This document shows positions 34,482 to 46,323 of a stretch of 64,000 nucleotides of DNA, piece after piece. Position numbers and translations under genes: made by a program. This DNA is from Linum tenue (lineage: Eukaryota > Streptophyta > Magnoliopsida > Malpighiales > Linaceae), in the NCBI GenBank assembly GCA_946122785.1, contig CAMGYJ010000008.1:8891475-8955474 (forward strand). Reading direction: 5' to 3'. A model generated the notes under the pieces. That model had not been told where the DNA came from and searched no databases. It saw only the letters and a program-made list of their open reading frames with translations. Each line of letters starts with the position of its first letter. Position 1 is the stretch's first letter.

Positions 34482-37157
34482 TCAGTAGCTTAACAGGGCT
34501 TTAACAATATCAAAGCAACTTTCTTTTTTCAACATGTTTCTCCTTAGGCTACCAAGTGCCCCATAAATCTGAGGTGTCAGTGGACATGAGGAATCTCCAG
34601 AGTAGAAAACACCGACTTTGTTCCTGACTTCAATCCAGCTGCATCCACCCTTCTTTTTCAGCCCTTTTTCTTTCATCAATGCCCTTAACTTTGCAGCACT
34701 GTCCCACAATTCAGCTTCTCCATAAATATTCAGAAGCTGAGCATAATTGCTGCCTCTACTTGGCTCAATCTTTGATAGCTCAGTAGCTGCAACTTCTCCA
34801 AGATCCACGTTATGATGAGCTCGACAGGAACTTAATAGCGATAACCAAATGCTCTTGCTAGGTTCAATAGGCATGCTCCTAACTAGGGCATAAGCATCAT
34901 CTAGCTGTCCTGCACGACCTAACATATCAACAACAGTTACATAATGCTCTTCTCTAGGTTCAACCCCATACTCAATTTTCATCAAATGCAGAAGATCGAG
35001 GCCTTCCTTAATCAAGCCTGAATGATTGCAAGAGGAAAGTAGAGAAATGAAGGTGATATGATCAGGCTGGATCGAAGTATTCCTCATTTCATCCAATAAT
35101 GCCATTGCTTTCCAGCACTCACCATGCGATCCATAACCATCCATCATTGAATTATACAAAACCAAGTTTTTCCAACACATTTTCTGGAAAACATTCTGCG
35201 CGTATTTCAGAGATCCAGACTTGATGTACATGTCAACTAGTGCGTTCTCTAAATGAATATCAGTTAGAATTCCTTGCCTAATGAGGTAACCATGCAGAGT
35301 CTTCCCTTTGACCAGAACTGCAAGTAATGAAACAGCAACAAGAGCATTAGTGATAGATAGGGCGTCAGGATCCAATCCATACTCTAGAAACTGATAAAAC
35401 GTTTCCATGGACCTCTCAGGCAGGTCGTTTCTGCTATAACATGACATCATCGAATTCCAAGAAACAATGGTTTTGAATGGCATGTGAGAAAACACATTCG
35501 CAGCCATGTCAGGGAAGCCACATTTAGAGTACATATCCAAAAGGGCACTTGCAACAAAAACATCTTTTTCTAACCCACTCTTAGTAACAAATCCATGCAT
35601 CAAAGAGCCCAAATTTACATTCTCCAATCCTGTGCAAGAACTGATTGCACTTGCCATGATATCAGAATCCGGTTTCAGTCCATCTTTCTTCATATCTCTG
35701 AAACAATTCAAAGCCTCAACAAATTTTTCATTTTGGCTAAAACCAGAGATCATGGAGCCCCATGCAATCACATCTCTACCCGTCATACTACTAAAAACCA
35801 AGTTAGCTTCATGGTCCAGCCCACCCTTAGTATACAACGTAAGCAATGCACTTTCTACGGTAATATTTCTTTCTATAGGTCTTTTGACTAAATCTGCATG
35901 GACCAACCTACCCAAGTCGAGCACTTCAACTATGTTGCAACAAGATAGAACATGTGCCATTGTGAAAGAATCGGGGATGATATAGTGAATCTTCAATTGC
36001 TTGTAGGTGTCTAAAGCACCATAAATAGAACCGCTGCCGGCATAAGCTGAGATCATTGCGTTCCAAAGTTCAATTCCCTTGTCACTAACTTGCTCAAACA
36101 CTCTTTCTGCACCTTCTATAAATTTGCACTTGGCATACATGGTCAAAAGAGAGGTACAAACATAATGGTTACTCGCAAAACCCATCTTAACGACATCAGA
36201 ATGAACCTGTTCACCAAAACTTACACACTCGCCCTGACCACAAGCACCCAAGATGTTGGTGAAGGATGCCGAAACGAGTTCCATTTCTTCACTCTTGCCC
36301 AGCAAATACAACTCCAAGCTACTTTCCCACAAACCATTCTCAGCAAGCCCTCCCATCATCACATTCCATGACACAACATTTCTCCTCCTGTTCTCTAGCC
36401 CTTGGAACATACGACAGGAAGTCATCGGCCTAGCACACCTAAAATACATGTCTAATAGCGAACTCTCTAAGAAAGTATCACTACCAAGCAAGTTTCTAAC
36501 AACATAGCCATGAATCTGCCTCCCTTCTTCATATCCCAAATACCCAACTACAATGCACAATGAGTAGGCATCAGGCCGAATCCCAGACGATTGCATCCGA
36601 CGAAAGTGAGCAACACCCTCTTTAACACGACCGAAACGAAAATACCCATCAGTTATCGAGTTCCAAATCGAAGAATCTCCCGCCAAAAGCTCCCTTTCCG
36701 GCAATTTATCGAACACCTTAACTGCATCCAGCAGTGACCCGCATTTCACATACATGTTTATTAGTGAAGTAGTAATGAATGGATCACGGCACAAACCCAT
36801 GGCAGTGATCGTCGCTTGAATCGTTCTTCCGTACTTAAGGTTTGCAAGGGAAGCACAGGCTTTGAGAAGAGAAGGAAAGGTGTACTTGGAAATGACAGCA
36901 GGAGTATGGCGAGCATACAACTGCAATGCTTGTACATGGAACCCTTGCCAAACCAAGTCCTTGATTGTGGGAGAGGAGGAAGAATTCAGATTGACCAGAG
37001 AATGTAAGGCCCTGAAACCAACACACCTAGAGTTGAATTTGTTCAAGAACTCATCCGGATATCTGCGGGAATACTGTGTCGATGCCAGCAGACGGCGGGG
37101 AAACGACATCAACGTCCGCCGCATTTGAGGATCTGAATTAGAAGCGCAAAATCCCAA
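34482..37157 (-). CDS. Pentatricopeptide repeat protein (PLS class, E type), At2g40720-like
   Basis: One intronless frame of 891 codons, as usual for plant PPR genes. After a Ser/Arg-rich presequence typical of mitochondrial import (MRRTLMSFPRRLLASTQYSRR), repeats of the P-L-S kind fill the protein. Recognisable units include TFPSLLKACASL, SLINMYVKCGSLLDAVKVFD, SWNVMMGGLAENG, NALVDMYIKSGSLKYAQNVF and FISLLSSCNHSGLIKEG. An E/E+-like C-terminus follows (GCSWIEVRNKVGVFYSGDSS), with no DYW deaminase domain. Colinear blocks such as RTIQATITAMG, RPDAYSLCIVV and GSLMHGFVTKSGLEKDVFV match At2g40720. E-class PPR proteins act in organellar RNA editing. The first ATG at 37157 or the one 11 codons later (MRRTL) could be the true start; the latter gives the better presequence. 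Confidence 0.93.
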   Translation of the reverse strand: MGFCASNSDPQMRRTLMSFPRRLLASTQYSRRYPDEFLNKFNSRCVGFRALHSLVNLNSSSSPTIKDLVWQGFHVQALQLYARHTPAVISKYTFPSLLKACASLANLKYGRTIQATITAMGLCRDPFITTSLINMYVKCGSLLDAVKVFDKLPERELLAGDSSIWNSITDGYFRFGRVKEGVAHFRRMQSSGIRPDAYSLCIVVGYLGYEEGRQIHGYVVRNLLGSDTFLESSLLDMYFRCARPMTSCRMFQGLENRRRNVVSWNVMMGGLAENGLWESSLELYLLGKSEEMELVSASFTNILGACGQGECVSFGEQVHSDVVKMGFASNHYVCTSLLTMYAKCKFIEGAERVFEQVSDKGIELWNAMISAYAGSGSIYGALDTYKQLKIHYIIPDSFTMAHVLSCCNIVEVLDLGRLVHADLVKRPIERNITVESALLTLYTKGGLDHEANLVFSSMTGRDVIAWGSMISGFSQNEKFVEALNCFRDMKKDGLKPDSDIMASAISSCTGLENVNLGSLMHGFVTKSGLEKDVFVASALLDMYSKCGFPDMAANVFSHMPFKTIVSWNSMMSCYSRNDLPERSMETFYQFLEYGLDPDALSITNALVAVSLLAVLVKGKTLHGYLIRQGILTDIHLENALVDMYIKSGSLKYAQNVFQKMCWKNLVLYNSMMDGYGSHGECWKAMALLDEMRNTSIQPDHITFISLLSSCNHSGLIKEGLDLLHLMKIEYGVEPREEHYVTVVDMLGRAGQLDDAYALVRSMPIEPSKSIWLSLLSSCRAHHNVDLGEVAATELSKIEPSRGSNYAQLLNIYGEAELWDSAAKLRALMKEKGLKKKGGCSWIEVRNKVGVFYSGDSSCPLTPQIYGALGSLRRNMLKKESCFDIVKALLSY

Positions 37158-37350
37158 ATCATAATGGGGCTCGAGGAAGAGAAAACAACAACCCCGTACG
37201 CTAAAACCAAATTTATCACTAACCTGCGAACACTCTCTGTTACTTTAAACTGCAAAGCAATGGCCTTTTTCAGTTTAAAGAAAGCGGCAGCGGGAGGAAC
37301 TCAATCAGACGGCGGCAACACCATTTGGCGGTCAATTTACCAGAATCCAG

Positions 37351-37625
37351 GGGTCATTTGGATGCAGGTTTTGGGTGTGGGATTTGGGCACAATCCTACA
37401 TAATGTGGGATTTTATTAAAATCACTCATTTGGAAAGCAATTATATGATAAGAGATTTTAAATATTAGAGATTTCAGAAACCCACAATTGTGGGATTATG
37501 AAATAGCTGATGGTGATCAGCTATTTTAAAATCCCACACAAATCCCACAAATTAAAAACCTAGGTTTTTAAACCAGTGATTTGAGCCAAAATCCCACAAA
37601 TTAAAAACCTGGATCCAAATGACCC
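37351..37625. mobile_element. 275-bp MITE, copy 2
   Basis: Nearly identical to the copy at 16560-16834 (about eight differences by eye), same orientation, with the same GGGTCATTTGGATGCAGG and CCTGGATCCAAATGACCC ends. CAG occurs directly on both sides (37348-37350 and 37626-37628) and could be a 3-bp target duplication. It lies about 200 bp upstream of the PPR start and 500 bp upstream of the golgin start, inside their shared upstream region. Confidence 0.88.
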
Positions 37626-38122
37626 CAGAAGTGAATTAAATCTTTTTCATTTGGGCTTATCTCATTAGCCTTAACGTGGGCCGGAAGCCCAGCAACGGAA
37701 ACAACTTCCATCGCTCACTCCGAGCTCTGGAGTACGTCACCGTGAGTCAGATAACCACAAGGAACCGAAGAAAACTTGCGATTTCCTCTCTGTCACGATG
37801 GTCAGAAGAAGTGCGAGGAAGAACCAGCTCTGAAAAACTCTTGCAAATCTGTAACCGGAGGGCGACGTGGCAAAAATCGACGGAAAAAAGGCTGGCTTGC
37901 CCGGAGGATCTCCCTTCCGGCGATAAGTGATTCTCTCGCTTTTTCCCCCTGACTTGAATTAGCTCCGGCCGCCCGATCTTCTTTCTGGTCTACGGCCTCG
38001 CTGTTTCGGCGACTCGGTTTAGGGATTTCAGTCTGGAGCTCTGCGCCTGGGCAGTTACTGGACGAATTGGTAGGGGAGCTGGTTAATCGTTTGTCTCTTT
38101 GTCAAGTTAGAGCTTTATCGAG

Positions 38123-41100
38123 ATGGATTTGGTTTCTGGATACAAGGTGATCGTCTGCTTTCTTTATCCTTCCGCTTCATTTGTTCAGCTGCTCTTATTT
38201 CTTGATTCAGTGTGGCCTTGTCAAATGCTGGTTTGCTTGCTTGTCCTGCATGTGATGGCCTATGTTCTGACGAGCTTTGTGTGTGAATTCGTGTTCAGTA
38301 TCCCCATTGGTGATATAGTTGTTAAATTGCCTGTGTGGCTGAGCGAGATTTGTTTCTATGCAGGGTATGGTTGGGCTTGTTTTTGGCAACGAGAATTCCT
38401 CTTCAAATGAAGATAGGTGAGCTACTATCAACTGATGTTATGCATGTTACAGTTCAAGGTTAAGGAAACTTTATTTTCGGATTGAGTACTGTTTTTAAGT
38501 TGCCAATGGCTTAGTCAAGTGGTCTTTTGGTTCTTAGGATCAAAACCTATATGCCTTAAAGAAAGGAGCTTTTTGGTTGTAGTAAATTCTGCAGCATAGT
38601 GCCTGGTCTCACTATTCAATTGATAGGCATAGGGCTGCTGAGCTGTTCTGTGTTGAAATCCAGTATTTTCTTTTTAAATTCGCATGTCAATCCAAACCAA
38701 TACCTGATCTTTTTAATCCTGCCAATAAACTTTGAACACTGCTGTCTAATTATACTTAAGAAAGCTATTTCTCTCTTTTAATATGAGGGTTATGTAGATT
38801 TCCTCTAGAACGCCTTGTGAAGTGCCTACTCCGGTGTTTAATATGTTAGGCATACGACTTGCATTGTGTCCCCTGCTGCAATCCATTATTCGGTTCTTGG
38901 TCTTAGTGATTAGTTTGTTAAATTGGTTTATTGTGCATGGTACTTTGTTAGCTATGTGCAACGGTTGCTGGACCGAATCAGCACTGGTTCATTGGCAGAG
39001 GATAGGAGATCAGCCCTGATCGAGCTTCAATCAGTTGTGGTAGAAAGCCGTGCTGCACAGCTAGCATTTGGGGCTATGGGTATGTGCTCCCTTTGTCACA
39101 CCTCTAACATCCAGGTTGTGACTTTTAACATTCTAATTCCTTTGTTCATTATGTTATTCAATAATACATACTTGTTATCTTGCAGGATTTCCTGTTTTGA
39201 TGGGCGTCTTAAAGGATGAGAGAGATGATGTTGAAATGGTATCCTATCTTCTCTCATTTTCAACTGTTTTCTTTTATGTATTAATATTAATAATGTCAAG
39301 GATGGAATTGGAGGATGTTCACTCTTTGGTTTTTAGTCTGGCTTATGTAAACTGATTTACCATTTCTCGTGTTAAAGGACTTGCTACATTGGTGCAGATT
39401 CGAGGTGCCCTTGAAACTATTGTAGGAGCGTTGACCCCTCTAGAGCAATCAAAAGGAAAGAATGAGGTCCAACCAGCACTAATGAATACGGATATGCTCT
39501 CACATGAAGCTGAAAACATATCCTTGCTTCTGAGTTTATTGGTGATCACTTACTGAAATTAATCCCTATCTGCATTTATTTTAATTAGAAGGATAAGTGC
39601 AGCCTTTGTTGTCTCTTCTTGATTCTTTGTTTCTACCTCTTGCAGTCAGAAGAGGATTTCTATATACGTTATTACACTCTTCAAATCTTGACAGCTCTTC
39701 TAATGAATTCTCCGAATAGGTACGATTAGTAGCATCCTCCTTTTTTTTTTTTTTTGGTTCCTCTTCTGTTCCAGTTGTTCCTTTTGCATCTTTTCCCCTG
39801 GTTACGCTGGAAAAGCTCTTGCTGAGTTCCTATTCAGGTTACAGGAAGCAATTTTGACCATTCCTCGGGGCATCACTCGACTTATGGACATGTTGATGGA
39901 CCGAGAGGTAAATAGAACCGAGTATCGGAACACTGTCCAATTTCTTTTAGTGCATAGGGATTAAACAGTTTTGAACCATTTCCTGAAATCATGTATGAAA
40001 CATTTGTAGGTTATACGAAATGAGGCTTTGCTGCTTCTTACTTACCTGACTCGTGAAGCTGAGGCAATTATCTTCTCCTACTGTATCTTCTTCAATCTAT
40101 CTCTTCCCAAATATTATACCTTGGTGATTTTATTTCCAGTGCATTGTGCTGTTTTCTTACCGATGTACTGTTTTTATATCTTTAGGAGATTCAAAAAATT
40201 GTGGTCTTTGAAGGTGCGTTTGAGAAGATTTTTAGTATTATTAAAGAGGAAGGAGGCTCTGAAGGTGGTGTTGTTGTACAGGTGACTGAATTGCACCTGT
40301 TGCCTAGTTACAGCGTGGATTTTCTTTCTATTGGTTAAAATGAACATTTTTTTTGGGAACTTTGCAAGGGGCGTGATTCTTTTTACATGATCAACTCTTT
40401 TGTTTGAGCAGGACTGTCTGGAATTATTAAACAACCTTCTGCGAAACAATACTTCGAATCAGGTTGGTCAACTTGTCTAATGATCTGTCATGCCTCTATA
40501 ACAGCATGTTACCCGCTAATCCTGGTGTTATGTACTATCTAGATACTGCTGAGAGAGACCATGGGATTTGATGGTTTAATTTCAATGTTGAGGCTGAGAG
40601 GGCGTGCCTACAGCTTCACCCAACAGAAGGTTTGGTACTGATATCACAGTAGCTTTGCATTTTGTCTGCTGGTGGATGGTGTGCCTTTTTCCAGTAATTA
40701 TATCATCACATAATCCTTACTGTGGCTTTCTTCTGTTATTTGAACAAACACCTTGCCAGTAGACAATTAATCTACTAAGTGTTCTTGGGACAATTAATTT
40801 GCTATTGGTGGGAGGTTCTGAAGCTGATGCGGGAAAAGATGCAAATAAGCTGACAAATAAAACTGTCCTGGTTCAGGTTGTATACCAAATCACAAGCTCT
40901 GATGCATAAAAAGGGGGAGGCTTTGCAACGATAAAGATGTTGCTCATACGTTTTCTGTCGATTTTGTTTGCAGAAAAAGGTTCTTGATTATCTCTTACTG
41001 TTGGGTGTGGAAAACCAATGGGCTCCAGTTGCTGTCCGTTGTGCTGTAAGGCATCTTCCTTGCTCCTAAATTTTCTGTATCCTTAGAGAGAAATAAAATT

Positions 41101-43602
41101 CATTCATTCAGTCTTTCCATCAAAGAAACCCTGAGGATATTTTTCTTCCCCTAGACTTATCAGTTTTCATTTATTTATCCTTGGAAATTTTGCAATCTTC
41201 ACAGGCATTGAGGTGCATAGGTGACTTGATCGCTGGGCATCGAGGGAATCTAGATGCTCTTGCTAGCAAAGTTCTAGGGGAGAATCACCAAGTTGAACCT
41301 GCTCTGAATTCTATTCTTCGAATCATTTTGCGGGCGTCCAGCATGCAGGAGTTCATTGCAGCTGACCATATTTTTGAAAGATTTTGTGAGGTTGGTTCCT
41401 TTGTCTTCACATAAGAAGAGAATGTATCGTATCCATTGCTGAGATAGACCATTCTCACTACTGTATAATTGTGATTTTGTTTGTTAGGGGAATTGTGATG
41501 GTCAATCAATGTTAGCTTCAACATTAATCCCTCAGCCATATTCAATGACTCATGCTTCCATTGATGAGGATGTGAACATGTCATTTGGCAGGTTGGAATT
41601 TTCAAGCTCACTCCTGGCTGCTGAATCTATTTGCTTATTGCTGGTTTTATCCATCTTCCTTGCACTTTGATTTGTTATCTAATTTTACCTTTTGTTGTGG
41701 CAGTATGGTTTTGCATGGTCTTACTTCGAGTGAAACTGATGGCGATCTCGATGTATGTGTTGACTTTTAGGGAAAATTTAAATACCTGTCTCATCATACA
41801 ATTTCTAGGACTAAGGTTCTATATCTAGTGGTTGACGGATCATATTCACTGAATATATTTTGAATTCTAGACTTGTTGCAGGGCTGCTAGTGTCCTGTCA
41901 TATGTACTCAAGGACAATATGCAGTGCAAGGAAAGGGTACGATTTCCCCTTCTTTTATTTTTTTTATAAAGTAGACTATGGATCCTTAGTCATTTCTGGT
42001 CTTTTTACTTAGTCACAAGAAAAGCATGAGGCCTTTACTAATTTTCACTTAGTCACAAGGAAAGCGCACATCTCTTTCTTCAGTTTTTCCATGGTTGATC
42101 TTTGGTTCAATTTGTCAGGTTCTAAGGATAGAACTCGAGTCATCCTCAGGAGCCTTGGGACATTCAGAGCCATTGATGCACCTGATGGTGAAATATTTAG
42201 CTCTTGCATCAGGAACGAAACACAAAGAAAGCAAATCGAACACATCAGGGAACTCATACATTCAACCAATCATCTTGAAGCTGCTTGTCACTTGGCTTTC
42301 TGATTGCCCGCCAGCAGTCAATTACTTCCTCGATCTCCGCCCTCACTTATCATATCTGCTCGAGCTGGTCTCAGATCAGTCCGCAACTGTATCCACAAGA
42401 GGCTTAGCAGCAATTCTCCTGGGAGAGTGTGTTATCTACAATAAGTCTAGTGAATCTGGAAAAGATTCTTATGCGGTCGTCGACGCCATAAGCCAGAAGG
42501 TTGGGCTGACGTCATACTTCCTAAAGTTTGACGAAATGAAGAAGAGCTTTCTTTTCTCCGCCGAAAAATCCACCGCACCTTCTCATAAACCATTATCGAG
42601 ATCAGCCGCTGCTAGTATGGCAGAGATTGAAGATGTTGATGAGCAGCTATCATCCGATCATAAGGGCGAGGATCATCCAATTCTCTCGTCAATGTTCGAT
42701 TCTGGTTTTATCAACTTTGTAAAGAGATTGGAATCTGAGATTCGTGAGAACATCGTTAACATCTACAGTCTTCCAAAGACCGAGGTGGCAGTTGTGCCGG
42801 CAGATATGGAGCAGAAGACTGGAGAATCTGACAAGGAGTATATCAGACGGCTGAAGTCATTTGTGGAGAAACAATGCTCTGAGATACAGGTATATTTCTA
42901 TCTGGCTGTATTGTGCAAACATTATGGCTGTGGTGTTTCAGCTTTTGTCAATTTTTTTTTTTTTTTTTTTTTTTGTTTCCTAGAATACTAAACCTCGAGT
43001 CTCTGTGGTTCTTGTGGGGAAAAAAGGATCTTCTTGGAAGGAATGCAACATTGGCTGAGGATCTGGTGAAGATAGGTGGGGGCGAGTCATCTTACTCTGA
43101 CCAAAGAGCTACCACAGGATCCGAAAGGGTACAGACTGAAACTCTCCGGCGAGATCTCAAGGAAGCACACCAAAGGATCGAGATGCTGAAGAATGAAAAC
43201 ACGAAGCTTGAATCAGAAGCATCAATGTACCAGAACTTAGCCGGCAAAGTGGAGTCTGACCTTAAGAGCCTCTCCGACGCTTACAACAGCCTCGAACAGG
43301 CCAACTTCCAGCTCGAGAAGGAGGTGAAGGCTCTAAGAACCAGCGGCGGCAGAGGAGGAGGTGTTTCCGCAGTAGATGTAGAGGCAGCAAAGGCTGAGGC
43401 GAGAGAGGAAGCTCTGAAGGAGAGCGAAGGGGAGCTGAACGATCTGCTGGTGTGCCTGGGCCAGGAGCAGAGCAAGGTGGACAAACTCAGCTCGAGGTTG
43501 ATGGAGCTTGGTGAGGACGTTGATACACTGCTGGAAGGAATCGGCGATGACGTGGGATTGCCAGAAGGCGGTGAAGATGACGATGAGGAAGATGCTGACT
43601 GA
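38123..43602 (+). CDS. GC6: Golgin candidate 6 / p115 (Uso1) vesicle tether
   Basis: Nineteen exons sum to an in-frame 923-residue protein close in length to Arabidopsis GC6/MAG4 (At3g27530). The first exon is MDLVSGYK, followed by GMVGLVFGNENSSSNED. The armadillo-like head carries YYTLQILTALLMNS, TRLMDMLMDREVIRNEALLL, VEPALNSILRIIL and LKLLVTWLSDCP. The tail is a coiled coil (TLRRDLKEAHQRIEMLKNEN, SLSDAYNSLEQANFQLEKEV) ending in an acidic stretch. The protein tethers COPII/COPI vesicles at the cis-Golgi. Exon boundaries are GT-AG except the intron after REAE (40064-40185), which starts with GC. The last intron has a 23-base T run and an acceptor at 43026 preceded by A residues. Only small unused open frames occur in the 5' leader (37676-37930). 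Confidence 0.95.
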
Positions 43603-46323
43603 TAAGGGATGTTTCTCTTTCAGTTTCTTTTTTCCCTCCAGTTTTTGTTAGTGTCGTTGCTATGTGTCCGTATAACTAATTTGCAGACTGAAAATGTGAT
43701 GATTGGGGTACTGTACGCTGCTGCCTCTATTGGGTTGAATTGTACAGTTTTTCTTACTTCATTTTCTTCATGAGCTCTGCTGAAGTTATTAACTATTGTC
43801 TGTTGTTTTTACCTCTGTCAAACATGGTTGCCAATACTTTGATAGGCTTTGATTATGTGCAACCGAAGTCAAGCTTTGCAGACAGAAGTGGGTTAAGGGG
43901 TGGACTTCGTTGTCGTTGACTGATTGTGAGATTCAGGATAGAGTTGGATGAGGTCGAACTCTCAGGCTAATATAATAATCTGTGTATTTATGTGAAGATA
44001 TTAAGTGACAGGTAGATAGATGTTGATGGTGGTTTCCACTATGGATAGGGATGCCAACCTGCCTGGTGAAGTGGGGAGAATGTTACATGTTGTGTATATG
44101 AATTCAGCTAAGTGGCCACTTGGATTAGATTGTCACAATGGACGGATTTAGCCGATCCTTTGCTTAAATGGGTGATGTTGAGGATGTGAATTCTTGTATG
44201 AATAGGGTTTCATGGTCGAAGTTGAAGACAAATTTTGGTCATTGTGTTATGTGCAAGTCCGATTACCGAATCATGGTGGCAGTCTGGCAGACTGAGGCAG
44301 TTGATTAAAGGCATACAATGATGTTGGTATCCTTGATAGATGAAGTGTCATAATAAACAAGTGTAGGCTACTGAATCTGACAGGACTGTATGTCCGAATC
44401 TTCTGCTTTCATGAACTTCTCAGGGTGTTCGAAAAGGAGAGTCTCTCGGAGGTCTGCTTTGGATCCCATCATCGTTGAGAGATTAAATGTAAGCTAGTTA
44501 ACGGTGGGGAAGTACAACAATGGCAACTTGCTAGTTGCCAAGTCTGATGGGGACGTGAGACTGAGACATGCAGCGTAAGTAAAGTTATTAGTGCCGTCTA
44601 GCTAGATTGGTGTTGGTGACGTGAAGTTGTCATTAATAATATCATATGATGGCATGCACCCATCTACCCAACCTAGGGTACATTTACATCTCCCATTTCA
44701 GAGCTAAGAAAAGGGCAAACAGACAAAAAAGAAGCAAAAGGGAGGCGGGAAGTGGGGGAGAATGCAACTGGGCGGCGAAGAAGCGGCGTCATGCCAATGT
44801 CTCCAATAACAAATCATTATGTGAAAGCGAAAATCTAACTAAGCGACCATTTGCACAAATGGTCACTCAACTTGGATTTCGTAACCAAACATTGACATTC
44901 TAGTTTGAAATAACTAGCATTGTAATCATTCTTCTTTTCCCGCTCTAAAAGTACCTCGATAGATAGACTCTGATTAAACAATCTGAACAAACCATTTCAA
45001 TACGCAACTATTCAATATGCATTGTAATTGACTTGGATCTCGTAACCAAACCACTTCGGTATGCATTATAATTGACCCAAGGCAAACTTGTCTTTTGACA
45101 CTCAAGTTTGATGCAAATTATCTTTCTGATGGGTTCGTAACAACAAGGGGAGGATGGCAGAGTACGAGGGTTGAGTGCTACGAGCTTTTGAAACCAGGAT
45201 CTCTGTATTCACAATCCGATACCTGCAACTATTCTATCAAATATTATTATGAGTCCCGTTTGATCAAAAGATACGAGAGAGGAGTTCAATCTGTTCACAT
45301 AACGTTTATATTTCATATATGGACAATCCACTACATGTGTTTTTCTAAATAAATAGTGCATATGCTCACATCCAAACAACTCATTAGAAACAACTCTAAT
45401 ATGTTTGTCGGCTCTTCGCCCCCTCTCTGTGTCAGACAATAGTGTCTATAAGAAGGTTCTATTGAATGAGCGAGTTCAATGATTCGATCGGCTCCGACAA
45501 ACCTGATGAAAAATGGATGAAGTGGCTTATTAGGTTAGTCATTCATCTCTCTTTACACAAATTTGTTAATAAATCAAAGTTCAGTGACGGACTTGTCAAA
45601 GTCCAAAAAATTAGGTGACCAATTGACCCAAATAGAGGAAAGCTGTTGTACAGACGTCAGCAGAATATAGGGCGGGAAAGCGGGAACAACAGTCCAGCGC
45701 GGGAGAGCAAACCACTGAATCATCTCCTTCACTTCGTAACAACCCCTCTCCCTCATTCATCCCACCTCTCTCATCTGATCGCCTCCTCAATCGGCCTGTA
45801 GAATTAAAAGCCAGCCCCTTTAAAGAAATCGAAACCGACCAAACTCACAAAGAAAGGATCAGAAAGAAGTCAAAGAACCCAAAGGCCAAAACGGCTTTTG
45901 CCCTCTTTCCCCCTTCTCCTAGATTGGGCAATGACCAATGGATCATCACACTAATATTTGGATTAGCATTCAATCGCTAACAAAATTTGAAATTAATAAA
46001 TTCCGTGATTGGATGCTGACTCACCACCTGATAACAACGCCCAAACAAAAACCATGAAAAAGGAGAAAAAAACAGAGCAATAGATAGAAGAAGATCTTAA
46101 CAGCTGGACTCTGCCCTCTTGGCTTTCCCCTGCCTCTATAAGAAAATCCAACGAAGTTTCATAACCAGAGACGCGTCTCTCTTTTTCTTTGCACCCTTTA
46201 TTACCTCCCTCTCTTTGTCCTTCCTCCTTCGTCGTCCTTACCCACCACCAAATTTTGTTCGTTTGTTTCTCTCCCGATTTCGCGAAATTGGGGTTCCGTT
46301 TTGATTCCTCAGAGAACAGAGAA
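43603..46323. other. Intergenic spacer
   Basis: No gene is recognised in 2.7 kb. The first 150 bases are probably the 3' UTR of golgin 6. The last 300 bases (46030-46323) are CT-rich and look like the promoter and leader of the glucuronokinase gene. Short open frames at 44646 and 45095 have no recognisable content. Confidence 0.45.

Noticed and set aside
35506..37128. Several 60-160 codon plus-strand open frames over the PPR gene
   Set aside because: They are antisense shadows of the long minus-strand PPR frame; repeats in PPR genes often leave such frames open.
37676..37930. 84-codon open frame upstream of golgin 6
   Set aside because: Lies in the presumed leader/promoter of golgin 6 and has no recognisable feature; at most an upstream ORF.
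44140..44220. Peptide-like stretch reminiscent of the end of a Copia polyprotein (QWTDLADPLLKW)
   Set aside because: Only a dozen residues, no neighbouring motif or LTR; chance is likely.
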